From: an uncultured Clostridia bacterium
Lineage (GTDB): Bacteria > Bacillota > Clostridia > Oscillospirales > Acutalibacteraceae
Direction: 5' to 3'
Assembly (NCBI GenBank): GCA_947623765.1
Contig: CANQIG010000021.1
Location: 1-15,503, forward strand
Length of the DNA stretch: 15,503 nt
Below the pieces are notes generated by a model. It had not been told where the DNA came from and made no database searches. It saw nothing but the letters and a program-made list of their open reading frames with translations. Of this stretch, positions 6,624 to 14,380 are shown piece by piece. The position numbers and the translations under genes are program-made. The number at the start of each line of letters is the position of its first letter. Position 1 is the stretch's first letter.

Positions 6624-8609
6624 GTGAAAAAAATCGAGATCAACGGTTTTCTGGACTTCCGGTATCTCAGCGCCCCGGGCTTCTCCCCGGACGGCAAATA
6701 CGCGGCGTTCGTCGTGCAGACAGCGTCGCTCGAGGACAACCGGTACAACGGCGACCTCTACCTCCTCGAGACCGAGACGAAAGCCGTGCGGCAGCTCACT
6801 GCCGCCGGAGACGCCAAGGGGTTTATCTGGACGCAGGACGGCACTTTGCTGTTCTCCGCGATGCGTGACGCCAAGCTAAAAAAGCAGGCGGAGGACGGCG
6901 AGGAGATCTCCTGCTGGTATGAGATCTCCCCGTGCGGCGGCGAAGCGAAGCTCGCCTTTACCCTGCCGCTCCACGCCACCGGGATCCGCGCGGTCGACGG
7001 GGACCGGTTCATCGTCACGGCGCAGTTCGACAACAACCGCCCGGACCTCTCCGCCCTCGGCGAGGAGGAGCGCAAAAAGGCCCTCGCGAAGTGCAAAACG
7101 CCCGCGTACGAAGTGCTGGAGGAGGCTCCGTTCTGGTTCAACGGGGGCGGTTTCACCTCCGGGAAGCGTTCCCGGCTCTACCTCTTCACCCGCTCCACGG
7201 GCGAGCTGAAAGCCCTCACGGAGCCGTGGTTCGATACCTTCAGTTTTGCCCTGCGCGGGACGACGCTCCTCTATAAGGGCGTCGAGTGGCACGGCTACCG
7301 CGACCAGCACAACTACGCCGGGCTCTATCTCCTCGACCTCGATTCCGGCGAGACCCGCTGTGTCCTCGCGCCCGGCGTCATCCGCACCGGCGCGTTCGAG
7401 TTCTGGGAGGACGGCTCCGCGCTCGTCGCCGCCACCGACGGCGCGATCTGCGGCGCGGGACAGTACATGGATTTCTACACCCTCGACCTTGCGACGGGCG
7501 AGATGAAGCGCCTGCGCGAATACGAGGCGAGCATCGGGAACGGGTCGGTCGGCTCGGACGCGCGGCTCGGCGGAGGCCGCGGCGCAAAGCTCGAAAATGA
7601 CCGGTTCTATTTCATCACGACACAGGAGGACAGCGCGTACCTGCGCTGCATCGACAGAGCGGGGAACCTCTCCGACGCGCTCACGCCGGACGGCTCCTGC
7701 GACAGCTTTGACGTCTTTGGGGAGAACGTCCTCGTCTGCGGGATGTACGGCCAGAACCTCGCCGAACTCTATCTGAACGGCGAGCAGATGACGCATTTGA
7801 ACGACGAATGGACCGCCGAACACACCGCTTCCGTCCCCGAATACCACTGCTTCACGGCCTCCGACGGGTATGAGATCCACGGCTGGGCGATGAAGCCGAC
7901 GGACTACGAGCCCGGCAAAAAATACCCCGCGATCCTTCACATCCACGGCGGCCCGCGCACCGTGTTCGGCAGCGTCTATCACCACGAGATGCAGGTCTGG
8001 GCAAACGCCGGGTACTTCGTGTTCTACTGCAATCCGCGCGGGAGCGACGGCAGGGGCAACGACTTCGGCGACATCAACGGGAAATACGGGACCGTGGAAT
8101 ATCAGAACCTCATGGACTTCACGGACGAGATGCTGAAAGCCTACCCGGACGTGGACGAAAAGCGCGTCGGCGTCACCGGCGGCAGCTACGGCGGGTTCAT
8201 GACGAACTGGATCATCGGCCACACGGACCGCTTCGCCGCAGCCGCGTCCCAGCGCTCGATCTCCAACTGGATCGCCTTTGAGCACACCTCGGACATCGGC
8301 GTCTCCTTTACCCCGAACAACATCTCGACGTGTACGCGGGAGAATGTTGAGAAGCTGTGGTGGCACTCCCCGCTGAAATACGCGGACCGCTGCAAAACAC
8401 CGACGCTGTTCATCCATTCCGACCGCGACTACCGCTGCTGGATGGTCGAAGGGCTCTCGATGTTCACCGCGCTGAAAATGCACGGCTGCGAATCGCGCCT
8501 CTGCCTGTTCAAGGGCGAGACGCATGAGCTCTCCCGCTCCGGCAAGCCCCAGAACCGCATCCGCCGCATGGAAGAGATCCTCGGCTGGATGGACAAACAC
8601 CTGAAATAA
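6624..8609 (+). CDS. S9 family serine peptidase (acylaminoacyl-peptidase / prolyl oligopeptidase type), first copy
   Basis: This 661-residue protein has the two-part S9 layout. An N-terminal seven-bladed beta-propeller region spans roughly residues 10-400, with blade-like SPDG (21-24), TQDG (70-73) and WEDG (261-264) turns. A C-terminal alpha/beta hydrolase covers about 405-661. The catalytic triad is readable: nucleophile Ser521 in GVTGGSYGGFMTNW, Asp602 in IHSDRDYRCW and His634 in GETHELSRSGKP. HGGPRTVFG (441-449) supplies the oxyanion region. No signal peptide is present, so it should act in the cytoplasm on short peptides; the preferred residue is unknown. The start is GTG at 6624, with AGGGG at 6611-6615 and an 8-nt gap. 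The ATG at 6617 is in a different frame that stops early. The second paralog follows after 12 bases. Confidence 0.95.
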   Translation: MKKIEINGFLDFRYLSAPGFSPDGKYAAFVVQTASLEDNRYNGDLYLLETETKAVRQLTAAGDAKGFIWTQDGTLLFSAMRDAKLKKQAEDGEEISCWYEISPCGGEAKLAFTLPLHATGIRAVDGDRFIVTAQFDNNRPDLSALGEEERKKALAKCKTPAYEVLEEAPFWFNGGGFTSGKRSRLYLFTRSTGELKALTEPWFDTFSFALRGTTLLYKGVEWHGYRDQHNYAGLYLLDLDSGETRCVLAPGVIRTGAFEFWEDGSALVAATDGAICGAGQYMDFYTLDLATGEMKRLREYEASIGNGSVGSDARLGGGRGAKLENDRFYFITTQEDSAYLRCIDRAGNLSDALTPDGSCDSFDVFGENVLVCGMYGQNLAELYLNGEQMTHLNDEWTAEHTASVPEYHCFTASDGYEIHGWAMKPTDYEPGKKYPAILHIHGGPRTVFGSVYHHEMQVWANAGYFVFYCNPRGSDGRGNDFGDINGKYGTVEYQNLMDFTDEMLKAYPDVDEKRVGVTGGSYGGFMTNWIIGHTDRFAAAASQRSISNWIAFEHTSDIGVSFTPNNISTCTRENVEKLWWHSPLKYADRCKTPTLFIHSDRDYRCWMVEGLSMFTALKMHGCESRLCLFKGETHELSRSGKPQNRIRRMEEILGWMDKHLK

Positions 8610-8621
8610 GGAGGGTCCCCG

Positions 8622-10577
8622 ATGGAAAAGGTAGTCTATGACGATCTGTACCGGTTCGCTTTCCTGTCCGAGATCCTCTACGCGCCGGACGGGGCGCACG
8701 CCGTCTTTACAAAGAGCGCGGCCTCCGAGGAGAAAAACGGGTACACCTCCGAGCTCTGGCTGCTCGACACGGCGACCGGCAGCGTCCGGCGGCTCACCTC
8801 CGGCGGCGACGAGCGCGGCCCCTTCTGGCTGGACGAGCGGACCGTCGCGTTCTCGACCGGGCGCGGCAAGGAACCCGGCAGCTCTTCCTCCGTCTGGTAC
8901 AAGATCGCGATCGACGGCGGCGAAGCGGAAAAATATCTCGAGACCCCGGAGCGCGTCACCGTCCTGAAACCGCTCGGCGGCGGGAAATACCTCGCCGTCT
9001 CGCCCAAAAACGCCGACGGCAAGCCCGAGGAGGAGCCGAACCGCGCGCTCGAGGGCCGCGACCTCTACGTCTTCGAGGAGATCCCGTTCTGGTTCAACGG
9101 TCAGGGCGTGCGCAGCAGGATCCGCAATACGGTCCGGCTCTACGACGCCGAGACGAAAACCTTCCATGACATTTCCCCGAAGTACCTTGGCGCGGGCGCG
9201 GTGCAGCTCTCGCCGGACAAGACCAAGATCGCGTATGCCGGCGTCGAATATACGGACGTCCTCCCGCGCGAGAACGGGCTCTATCTCTACGACATCCCCA
9301 CCGGAGAGACGAAAACGGTCGTCGAGCCGGGCAAAATGTCCGTCGGCGGCGCGTACTTCCTCGGGGACGGAACGCTGTTCTTCACCGGCACGACCTTCGA
9401 GTTTTCCGGGCGCAACCCGAATTTCTATCTGTACGACCTTTCTACCAATGAAACAAAGACGCTCCCCTTCCACGATTTCTCCCCGATGGGCGCCGTCGGC
9501 ACCGACTGCACGTTCGGCGGCGGCAACGGGATGAAATTCATCGACGGTAAGCTGTACTTCTCGAGGGCGGTCTGTGGCAGCGCCCACCTCGTTCGGATGG
9601 ACCTGAACGGCACGCTTGAGACCGTCTGCGGCACGCCGGGCTCCTTCACCTGTTTCGACATCTACGGGGACAAAGCGCTCCTCGTCGCCATGCGCGGCAC
9701 CGACCTCAACGAGATCTGGTCGCTCGATCTTTCGACGGGTGAGGAAAAGCAGCTCACAAACTTCAACACGGAGTACCTCCAAACCCACTCCGTGATCGAG
9801 CCGGAGCATTTCACCTTTAAGACCGAAGACGGCACCGAGCTCGACGGCTATGTGCTTCGCCCGCTTGGCTATGCGCCGGGCAAAAAATACCCGGGCATCC
9901 TCGAGATGCACGGCGGCCCGAAGGCGACGTTCGGCGGGATCTTCCACCACGAGATGCAGTGCTTTGCGAATGCGGGCTATTTCGTCTTCTTTACGAACCC
10001 GCGCGGGAGCGACGGCCGCGGCGAAGCGTTCGCGGACATCACCGGCCAGCTCGGCTATACCGACTATGAGGACTTCATGGCGTTCACCGACGAGGTCCTG
10101 CGCCGTTACCCGGACATCGACGAAAAGAAGGTCGGCATCTGCGGCGGCAGCTACGGCGGGTTCATGTGCAACTGGATGATCGGCCACACCGACCGCTTCG
10201 CCGCTGCGGCGTCCCAGCGCTCCATCTCCAACTACCTCACGAAATCGCTCTGCACCGACATCGGCTTCTCGCACAACATGGCTCAGCTTCGCACCGATCC
10301 GTGGCACGATTTCGACACGGTCTGGGAGCATTCGCCCCTGAAATGCGCGCCGAACGCCAAGACGCCGACGCTCTTCATCCAGTCGGATGAGGACTACCGC
10401 TGCTGGATGAGCGACGCGCTCCAGATGTTCACCGCGCTCAAAATGAACGGCGTGGATTCCCGCATCGCGCTGTTCCACGGCGAAAATCACGAGCTCTCCC
10501 GCTCCGGCAAGCCGCAGAACCGCATCGCGCGCCTCACCGAGATCGGCGACTGGTTCGCGAAGTATCTGCAGAACTGA
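8622..10577 (+). CDS. S9 family serine peptidase, second tandem paralog
   Basis: This 651-residue paralog has the same propeller plus alpha/beta-hydrolase plan as the gene before it. The triad is Ser510 in GICGGSYGGFMCNW, Asp591 in IQSDEDYRCW and His623 in GENHELSRSGKP, so both copies should be active. Long blocks of the hydrolase domain are nearly identical to the first copy (IGHTDRFAAAASQRSISN, HELSRSGKPQNRI, NPRGSDGRG). The propeller shares mainly short anchors such as PFWFNG. That pattern fits gene duplication followed by change of the domain that gates substrate entry. It has no signal peptide. Its ATG uses GGAGGG fused to the upstream stop (TAAGGAGGG, 6 bases, ATG), so the two are co-translated from one mRNA that ends at the terminators near 10,608-10,704. 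Confidence 0.95.
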   Translation: MEKVVYDDLYRFAFLSEILYAPDGAHAVFTKSAASEEKNGYTSELWLLDTATGSVRRLTSGGDERGPFWLDERTVAFSTGRGKEPGSSSSVWYKIAIDGGEAEKYLETPERVTVLKPLGGGKYLAVSPKNADGKPEEEPNRALEGRDLYVFEEIPFWFNGQGVRSRIRNTVRLYDAETKTFHDISPKYLGAGAVQLSPDKTKIAYAGVEYTDVLPRENGLYLYDIPTGETKTVVEPGKMSVGGAYFLGDGTLFFTGTTFEFSGRNPNFYLYDLSTNETKTLPFHDFSPMGAVGTDCTFGGGNGMKFIDGKLYFSRAVCGSAHLVRMDLNGTLETVCGTPGSFTCFDIYGDKALLVAMRGTDLNEIWSLDLSTGEEKQLTNFNTEYLQTHSVIEPEHFTFKTEDGTELDGYVLRPLGYAPGKKYPGILEMHGGPKATFGGIFHHEMQCFANAGYFVFFTNPRGSDGRGEAFADITGQLGYTDYEDFMAFTDEVLRRYPDIDEKKVGICGGSYGGFMCNWMIGHTDRFAAAASQRSISNYLTKSLCTDIGFSHNMAQLRTDPWHDFDTVWEHSPLKCAPNAKTPTLFIQSDEDYRCWMSDALQMFTALKMNGVDSRIALFHGENHELSRSGKPQNRIARLTEIGDWFAKYLQN

Positions 10578-10607
10578 TCCAAAAAGGAAACATTTCTTCT
10601 GAAAGCA

Positions 10608-10668
10608 GCGTCCCGTCCGGCGGGCGACCGAAAAGTCGTCTGCCGAACGGGACGCGTGTTTTTTTTTT
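10608..10668 (+). terminator. Strong intrinsic terminator of the S9 peptidase operon
   Basis: The outer stem GCGTCCCGT (10608-10616) pairs with ACGGGACGC (10647-10655). After one mismatch an inner stem of about 11 bp (10618-10628 with 10635-10645) closes a CGAAAA loop. A run of ten T (10659-10668) follows. This is the best terminator in the window. Confidence 0.93.
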
Positions 10669-10671
10669 CTC

Positions 10672-10704
10672 CGCGCGGGGCACCCTGCCTAAAGCGCGTT
10701 TTTT
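10672..10704 (+). terminator. Second, tandem plus-strand terminator abutting the rhaD stop
   Basis: CGCGC (10672-10676) pairs with GCGCG (10694-10698), with an inner GGCA-CCC-TGCC stem (10679-10689), followed by six T (10699-10704). The last T lies one base before the convergent rhaD stop codon, so it can block read-through into rhaD from the peptidase operon. I found no equally good terminator for the minus-strand rhamnose operon here. Confidence 0.65.
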
Positions 10705-10705
10705 C

Positions 10706-11518
10706 TCAGTCGAGGTAACCCTCTCTCGCCTTTACGCCGAAGCGCCCCTCGAGCAGATGCATCTGCGCGTCGGTGATCGTGTTTTTCAGCGGCAGGTGCG
10801 CGATCTTCATGTAGATCTCCGCGGCCTTTTCAGCCGTCTCGATCAGGCCGAACGTCTCGTCGAGGTCCTTGCCAGCGCCGTAGATGCCGTGCTGGCTCCA
10901 CACCACGAGCCGCGCGGTCCGCATCTTCTCCGCGGTCGCCTCGCCGATCTCGTTCGTGCCGCAGAGCATCCACGGCAGCACGTTCACGCCGTCCGGGAAG
11001 ACGACGATGCACTCCGTGCACATCTGCCAGAGCGTGCGCGTAAACGCCTTTTCGTCGAGATCGTGGACGTACGTCATCGCGAGGAGATTCCCCGGGTGGC
11101 AATGCATGACGACGCGGTTCATCGGATCGACCTTCAGCCGCGCGACATGGCTCATCATGTGGGCGGAAAACTCGCTCGTGAACTGTCCGCCGTCGGTGTA
11201 GCCCCAGAGGAGCTCGGCGCTCTGCCCGCCGTCTTTCAGCCGCACGATCCCGAGGTTCGCGGCGGGGTCGTGCTCGACGTTCTTGAAATACTTGCCCGTC
11301 CCCGTGACGAGGAACGTCTTCCCGGAAAGCTCCGGCGCGGAGAAGCCCGTCGGGAGCGTGCGCAGGACCGGCGCGTCCGCGAGATATTCCTCGACCTCCG
11401 CGTCTTCCAGCATCAGGGAGATGTTGCCGCCGTTGCGCTCGTCCCAGCCATGCGCGTACATATTGCTCGCCGTGCGCACCATTTCGGTGAGGAACGGCGC
11501 GGTCAGAATGTCTTTCAT
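10706..11518 (-). CDS. rhaD: L-rhamnulose-1-phosphate aldolase
   Basis: This 270-residue class II (zinc) aldolase matches E. coli RhaD in length and layout. The N-terminal signature GWDERNGGNISLML is at residues 24-37. The candidate catalytic Glu116 is in TSEFSAH. The zinc ligands His139 and His141 are in VMHCHPGN, and His210 is in VWSQHGIYGAG. It splits L-rhamnulose 1-phosphate into dihydroxyacetone phosphate and L-lactaldehyde in the cytoplasm. The WDERNGGN block distinguishes RhaD from the related FucA and AraD. The ATG is preceded by GAGGAGG (spacing about 8), and the gene lies 16 bases after the isomerase stop as the last gene of the rhamnose operon. Lactaldehyde must be handled elsewhere, since no dedicated lactaldehyde reductase is present. 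Confidence 0.95.
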   Translation of the reverse strand: MKDILTAPFLTEMVRTASNMYAHGWDERNGGNISLMLEDAEVEEYLADAPVLRTLPTGFSAPELSGKTFLVTGTGKYFKNVEHDPAANLGIVRLKDGGQSAELLWGYTDGGQFTSEFSAHMMSHVARLKVDPMNRVVMHCHPGNLLAMTYVHDLDEKAFTRTLWQMCTECIVVFPDGVNVLPWMLCGTNEIGEATAEKMRTARLVVWSQHGIYGAGKDLDETFGLIETAEKAAEIYMKIAHLPLKNTITDAQMHLLEGRFGVKAREGYLD

Positions 11519-11534
11519 TTCGTTTTCCTCCTCG

Positions 11535-12953
11535 TTATCGCGTGATGACGTCCACCGGCACGTTGAAGATCTTCGCGACCTTCAGGATCGTGTCGATGTG
11601 CCGGCCCGAAGCCGCCGCCATGTGGTGCGTCGGCCCGGCCTCGCTCCATTTATTGCAGAACGCCCGCGCGCCGCAGGTGAAGCGCGTGCGCATGTTGGTG
11701 TCGCCGAACGTGAAGATCGGTCCCTCCTCGTTCACGCCCTCCGCCGTGACGAACTTGAAATGCCCGTCGCGGTCCTGCGTGATACCGAGATACGTCACCG
11801 GCCCGAGGTGCGGATAGAACTGCGTGAGGTACCCGCCGCCGGTCTTGCCGTGGAACACCGGCACGATCTTCATCGTCGGCTTTTTCGCGGAGATGTCCGC
11901 GTCGCCCGAGCCGGAATGCCCGATGATGCAGATGTCCTCGTTGAAGTCGATGGAATACATCTCGGAGAGCTGGCCCATGCCGGAGATCGTTTTCAGGATG
12001 CTCATCGCCATCGCGACCTTGATGTCGCCCTCCACGGCGCACGCGACGCCCTGCTTGATGAGCATGGAGAACGCCGGGATCAGCATGGAATCGAGCACGC
12101 CCGCCTTGCCCGTCGCAAAGCCGTCGTAGTGGGAGGCGATGAGCGCGATCTTCTCCTCCTTCACCCAGGCCTCGAACGCGACGACGTACTTCGCCATCTC
12201 CCAGACCTTTTCGACGGTGCCGCCTCCCTCGATCTCGAACGTGTCAAGGATCTCCTGCGCCTTCCGGCGGATCGCGTCCTCATCCGTGATGTTGTCGGCG
12301 ATCGCCCACATCTTCTCCCAGTCGAACTGCTTCGTGTAGAGGAACATCCGGTGGTACAGGTTCGTCTCGTCGATGTAGAGGTCCATCATGCCGGGGTACG
12401 GCCGCCCGATCTGCGCGAGGTTCGTGTCCCGGAAACGGCGGCGCACCTGCGCGGCGCGGCACCAGTCCTCGATCTCCGCCTGCACCTTCGCATCGCCCCC
12501 TTCGACGACGCCCGTGATGACCGCGTGGCGCTTCCCGGCGCGCTCCAGGTCCGCGACCATCTCGCCGACCGCCCCGCAGGCGTACAGCTCGCCGAGCCAC
12601 GTCGCGGTGTCGGTGTGCGCGTAATCCGGCGCCTTTTTCTTCTGCACGTTCACGAGCACGACCGGCACATCGAGGTCCCGGACGGCGGGGAGCATATTGT
12701 AGCTCGTCGCGTAGGTCAGAAGCTGCAGGATCACGAGGTCCACGTCCGCGGCGCGGAACTTGTCCCCCGCCGCCATTGCGAGCTCCTTCGTCGTGACGAT
12801 GCCGCCGTCGATCAGCTCGACGGACTCCGGGATCGTCTTCTTGAATGCCGCGTACTGCGACTCAAACTCCGGCACGAGCGACGGGAACTGCGGCAGATAC
12901 GCCCCGAGCGCAATCGCGAACACGCCGACTCTTGCTTTGGTCTCCACTAACAC
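11535..12953 (-). CDS. L-fucose/L-arabinose isomerase-fold protein, candidate L-rhamnose isomerase
   Basis: This 472-residue protein belongs to the FucI/AraA fold, not to the TIM-barrel RhaA family. Metal-site positions of E. coli AraA (Glu306, Glu333, His350, His450) have counterparts: Glu308 in CAVEGDIKVAMAM, Glu331 in LSEMYSIDF, His346 in CIIGHSGSGD and His443/His444 in AGPTHHMAA. It is shorter than AraA (500) and FucI (591). Family members interconvert aldoses and ketoses with Mn2+. Because it sits between rhaB and rhaD and no rhaA is present, the simplest role is L-rhamnose to L-rhamnulose; this is inference from context. It starts at GTG 12953, after AAAGGAGG (12961-12968, spacing 7). 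That site is embedded in the 3' end of rhaB, with which it overlaps by 7 bases. Fold and context are firm; substrate specificity is not. Confidence 0.85.
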   Translation of the reverse strand: MLVETKARVGVFAIALGAYLPQFPSLVPEFESQYAAFKKTIPESVELIDGGIVTTKELAMAAGDKFRAADVDLVILQLLTYATSYNMLPAVRDLDVPVVLVNVQKKKAPDYAHTDTATWLGELYACGAVGEMVADLERAGKRHAVITGVVEGGDAKVQAEIEDWCRAAQVRRRFRDTNLAQIGRPYPGMMDLYIDETNLYHRMFLYTKQFDWEKMWAIADNITDEDAIRRKAQEILDTFEIEGGGTVEKVWEMAKYVVAFEAWVKEEKIALIASHYDGFATGKAGVLDSMLIPAFSMLIKQGVACAVEGDIKVAMAMSILKTISGMGQLSEMYSIDFNEDICIIGHSGSGDADISAKKPTMKIVPVFHGKTGGGYLTQFYPHLGPVTYLGITQDRDGHFKFVTAEGVNEEGPIFTFGDTNMRTRFTCGARAFCNKWSEAGPTHHMAAASGRHIDTILKVAKIFNVPVDVITR

Positions 12954-14227
12954 GGTAATTCCTCCTTTGCGGTCTGCATCTGTATTTTCAGGTTTCCCAG
13001 CGCCGTCGCCTCGATGGGCAGCGCGATCACCTTTTTGCCTGTGACCTTTTCGGTCTCCTCGTTCAGGAACACGTTTTTCGCGCCGCCGCCGACGATGTAG
13101 AGCCGGTCGTACGTCTCCCCCGTATTCGCCTCGAGCTCCTCGAGCGCGCGCTTGTAGCTCGCCGCGAGGCTGCGGTACGCGCAGCGCAGGTAATCCGCGG
13201 CGGTCTGCGGCGTTTCGGAAAGCGCCGCGTCGAACGCCGCCTTCATGCTCTTCGGCGCGCGGAACGCGTCGTCATTCGCGTCGACCAGCCCGTCGAACGT
13301 GCTCTCCAGCACCGCCTGATCCAGCACACGGAACGGCGTGTCCGGCGCGAGCTCGTCCTTCAAACGGTTGACGAGCCACATCCCCATGATGTTTTTCTGG
13401 TAGCGGTTGTAGCCGACGCCGCCCTCGTTCGAGTAGTTCGCGCCCTCGCTCTTCGCGTTGGTCAGGGGCTTTTCAGTCTTCACGCCGAGCAGCGACCACG
13501 TCCCGGAGGAGATGTACGGGACGTTCCCCTCCATCGGAATTCCCTCCACGGCGGAGGCGGTGTCATGCGTCGCGCAGAGCACAGCCTTGCTCCCCTTGTA
13601 TTTGCCGATGACGGTACCGGGCTGGGCAAGGGGCTGGAACAGCCGCCGGGGCAGGCCCAATCGGGCGATGATCTCAGAACTGTACGCGCCGTCGCTGACC
13701 AAACCGGTGGTGGTGGCGTTGGTGTATTCATGGCTTTTCACGCCGGTGAGCTTATAGAGCAGATATTCCGGCACCATGAGAAACCCGCAGGCATGATCCA
13801 GCCGTCCGGCAAGCTTGTCGGCATACAACTGATAAATCGTGTTGAACGGCTGGAACTGGATGCCGGTCTTCCTGTAGAGCTCCGAAAAGGGGACCTTTTC
13901 ATGCACCTGAGGAATGACCGCCTCCGTGCGGTCGTCACGGTAGGCGTAGCAGGGCCAGATCTCCTGCTTGCCGTCCATGAGCACGTAATCCACCGCCCAA
14001 GTGTCAATGGAAAAGCTCTCGATCTCAAACCGCTCTTGGGCTATGGCGATCCCCTCCTGCACATGGCGCAGAAGGCTCTCCATGTCCCAGACGAGATGGC
14101 CGTCCCGCTCGGTCACGCCGTTCGGGAAGCGGTAGACCTCCTCCGTTTGCAGCGCGCCGCCCTCGAGCCAGCCCACGATGTGCCGCCCCGACGACGCGCC
14201 GATGTCGATCGCAAGATAACGCTTCAC
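12947..14227 (-). CDS. rhaB: Rhamnulokinase (FGGY carbohydrate kinase)
   Basis: This 426-residue kinase begins KRYLAIDIGASSGRHIVGWL, the phosphate-1 loop typical of RhaB. It contains NIMGMWLVNRLK (279-290), the probable catalytic base Asp222 in CATHDTASAV, and the adenosine-site block YIVGGGAKNVFLNEETEKV (377-395). It phosphorylates L-rhamnulose at O1. The start is GTG 14227 (14225-14227 on the plus strand), with GGAGGG 6 bases upstream. The longer in-frame ORF reaching 14386 runs through the promoter and is rejected. Compared with E. coli (489 residues) and B. subtilis homologs, the C terminus stops soon after the usual EATALGN block, so about 35-50 residues are missing. The last codons carry the ribosome binding site of the next gene, so the stop appears genuine. 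It is the first gene of the rha operon. Confidence 0.93.
   Translation of the reverse strand: MKRYLAIDIGASSGRHIVGWLEGGALQTEEVYRFPNGVTERDGHLVWDMESLLRHVQEGIAIAQERFEIESFSIDTWAVDYVLMDGKQEIWPCYAYRDDRTEAVIPQVHEKVPFSELYRKTGIQFQPFNTIYQLYADKLAGRLDHACGFLMVPEYLLYKLTGVKSHEYTNATTTGLVSDGAYSSEIIARLGLPRRLFQPLAQPGTVIGKYKGSKAVLCATHDTASAVEGIPMEGNVPYISSGTWSLLGVKTEKPLTNAKSEGANYSNEGGVGYNRYQKNIMGMWLVNRLKDELAPDTPFRVLDQAVLESTFDGLVDANDDAFRAPKSMKAAFDAALSETPQTAADYLRCAYRSLAASYKRALEELEANTGETYDRLYIVGGGAKNVFLNEETEKVTGKKVIALPIEATALGNLKIQMQTAKEELPC
12961..12968 (-). promoter_or_regulatory. Ribosome binding site for the isomerase, inside rhaB
   Basis: The minus strand reads AAAGGAGG, then 7 bases, then GTG at 12953. It encodes part of the final Lys-Glu-Glu of rhaB. 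It decides the GTG start and indicates coupled translation. Confidence 0.8.
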
Positions 14228-14263
14228 AAAACTCCCTCCGTTTCTCTCGATCCGTCTTCCACC

Positions 14264-14280
14264 CCCGCCGAGCTGGCGGG
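14264..14280 (-). promoter_or_regulatory. GC-only hairpin in the rha operon leader
   Basis: CCCGCC (14264-14269) and GGCGGG (14275-14280) flank a 5-nt loop. The hairpin begins about 10 bases after the predicted transcription start. It may stabilise the mRNA end. There is no T-tract, so it is not a terminator. Confidence 0.4.
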
Positions 14281-14296
14281 CGTTCTTTTCCCCTCT

Positions 14297-14325
14297 ATCA
14301 TACACCGCCGCCTCCAAAAAGTAAA
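14297..14325 (-). promoter_or_regulatory. Sigma-A promoter of the rha operon
   Basis: On the minus strand, TTTACT (14320-14325), a 17-bp spacer and TATGAT (14297-14302) precede rhaB. Transcription should start near 14290. The -35 is weak and a palindrome abuts it, which suggests activator or repressor control. Confidence 0.7.
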
Positions 14326-14353
14326 GGTCCCCTTTGACAAAAACAGGGACCTT
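14324..14353. promoter_or_regulatory. Palindrome AAGGTCCC-N14-GGGACCTT, candidate rha operator
   Basis: Perfect 8-bp arms lie at 14324-14331 and 14346-14353, with centres 22 bp apart (two helical turns). The palindrome overlaps the last two bases of the rha -35 box and extends upstream. That is where a class II activator or a repressor dimer would bind. No regulator gene is in the window, so the protein is unknown. Confidence 0.6.
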
Positions 14354-14380
14354 ATTTGCACTTCCGTTCCGGCGCTCCGC

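Noticed and set aside
6617..6868. ATG at 6617 as start of the first S9 gene
   Set aside because: It is in a different frame that ends after 83 codons; GTG 6624 continues through the whole peptidase.
6876..10490. 1204-codon minus-strand ORF opposite both S9 peptidases
   Set aside because: It crosses two well-supported genes and their junction, lacks a ribosome binding site and motifs, and arises from high GC in third positions.
11283..12950. 555-codon plus-strand ORF opposite the isomerase and rhaD
   Set aside because: It is antisense to two recognised enzymes, of low-complexity Arg/Asp/His/Leu composition, with no start signal.
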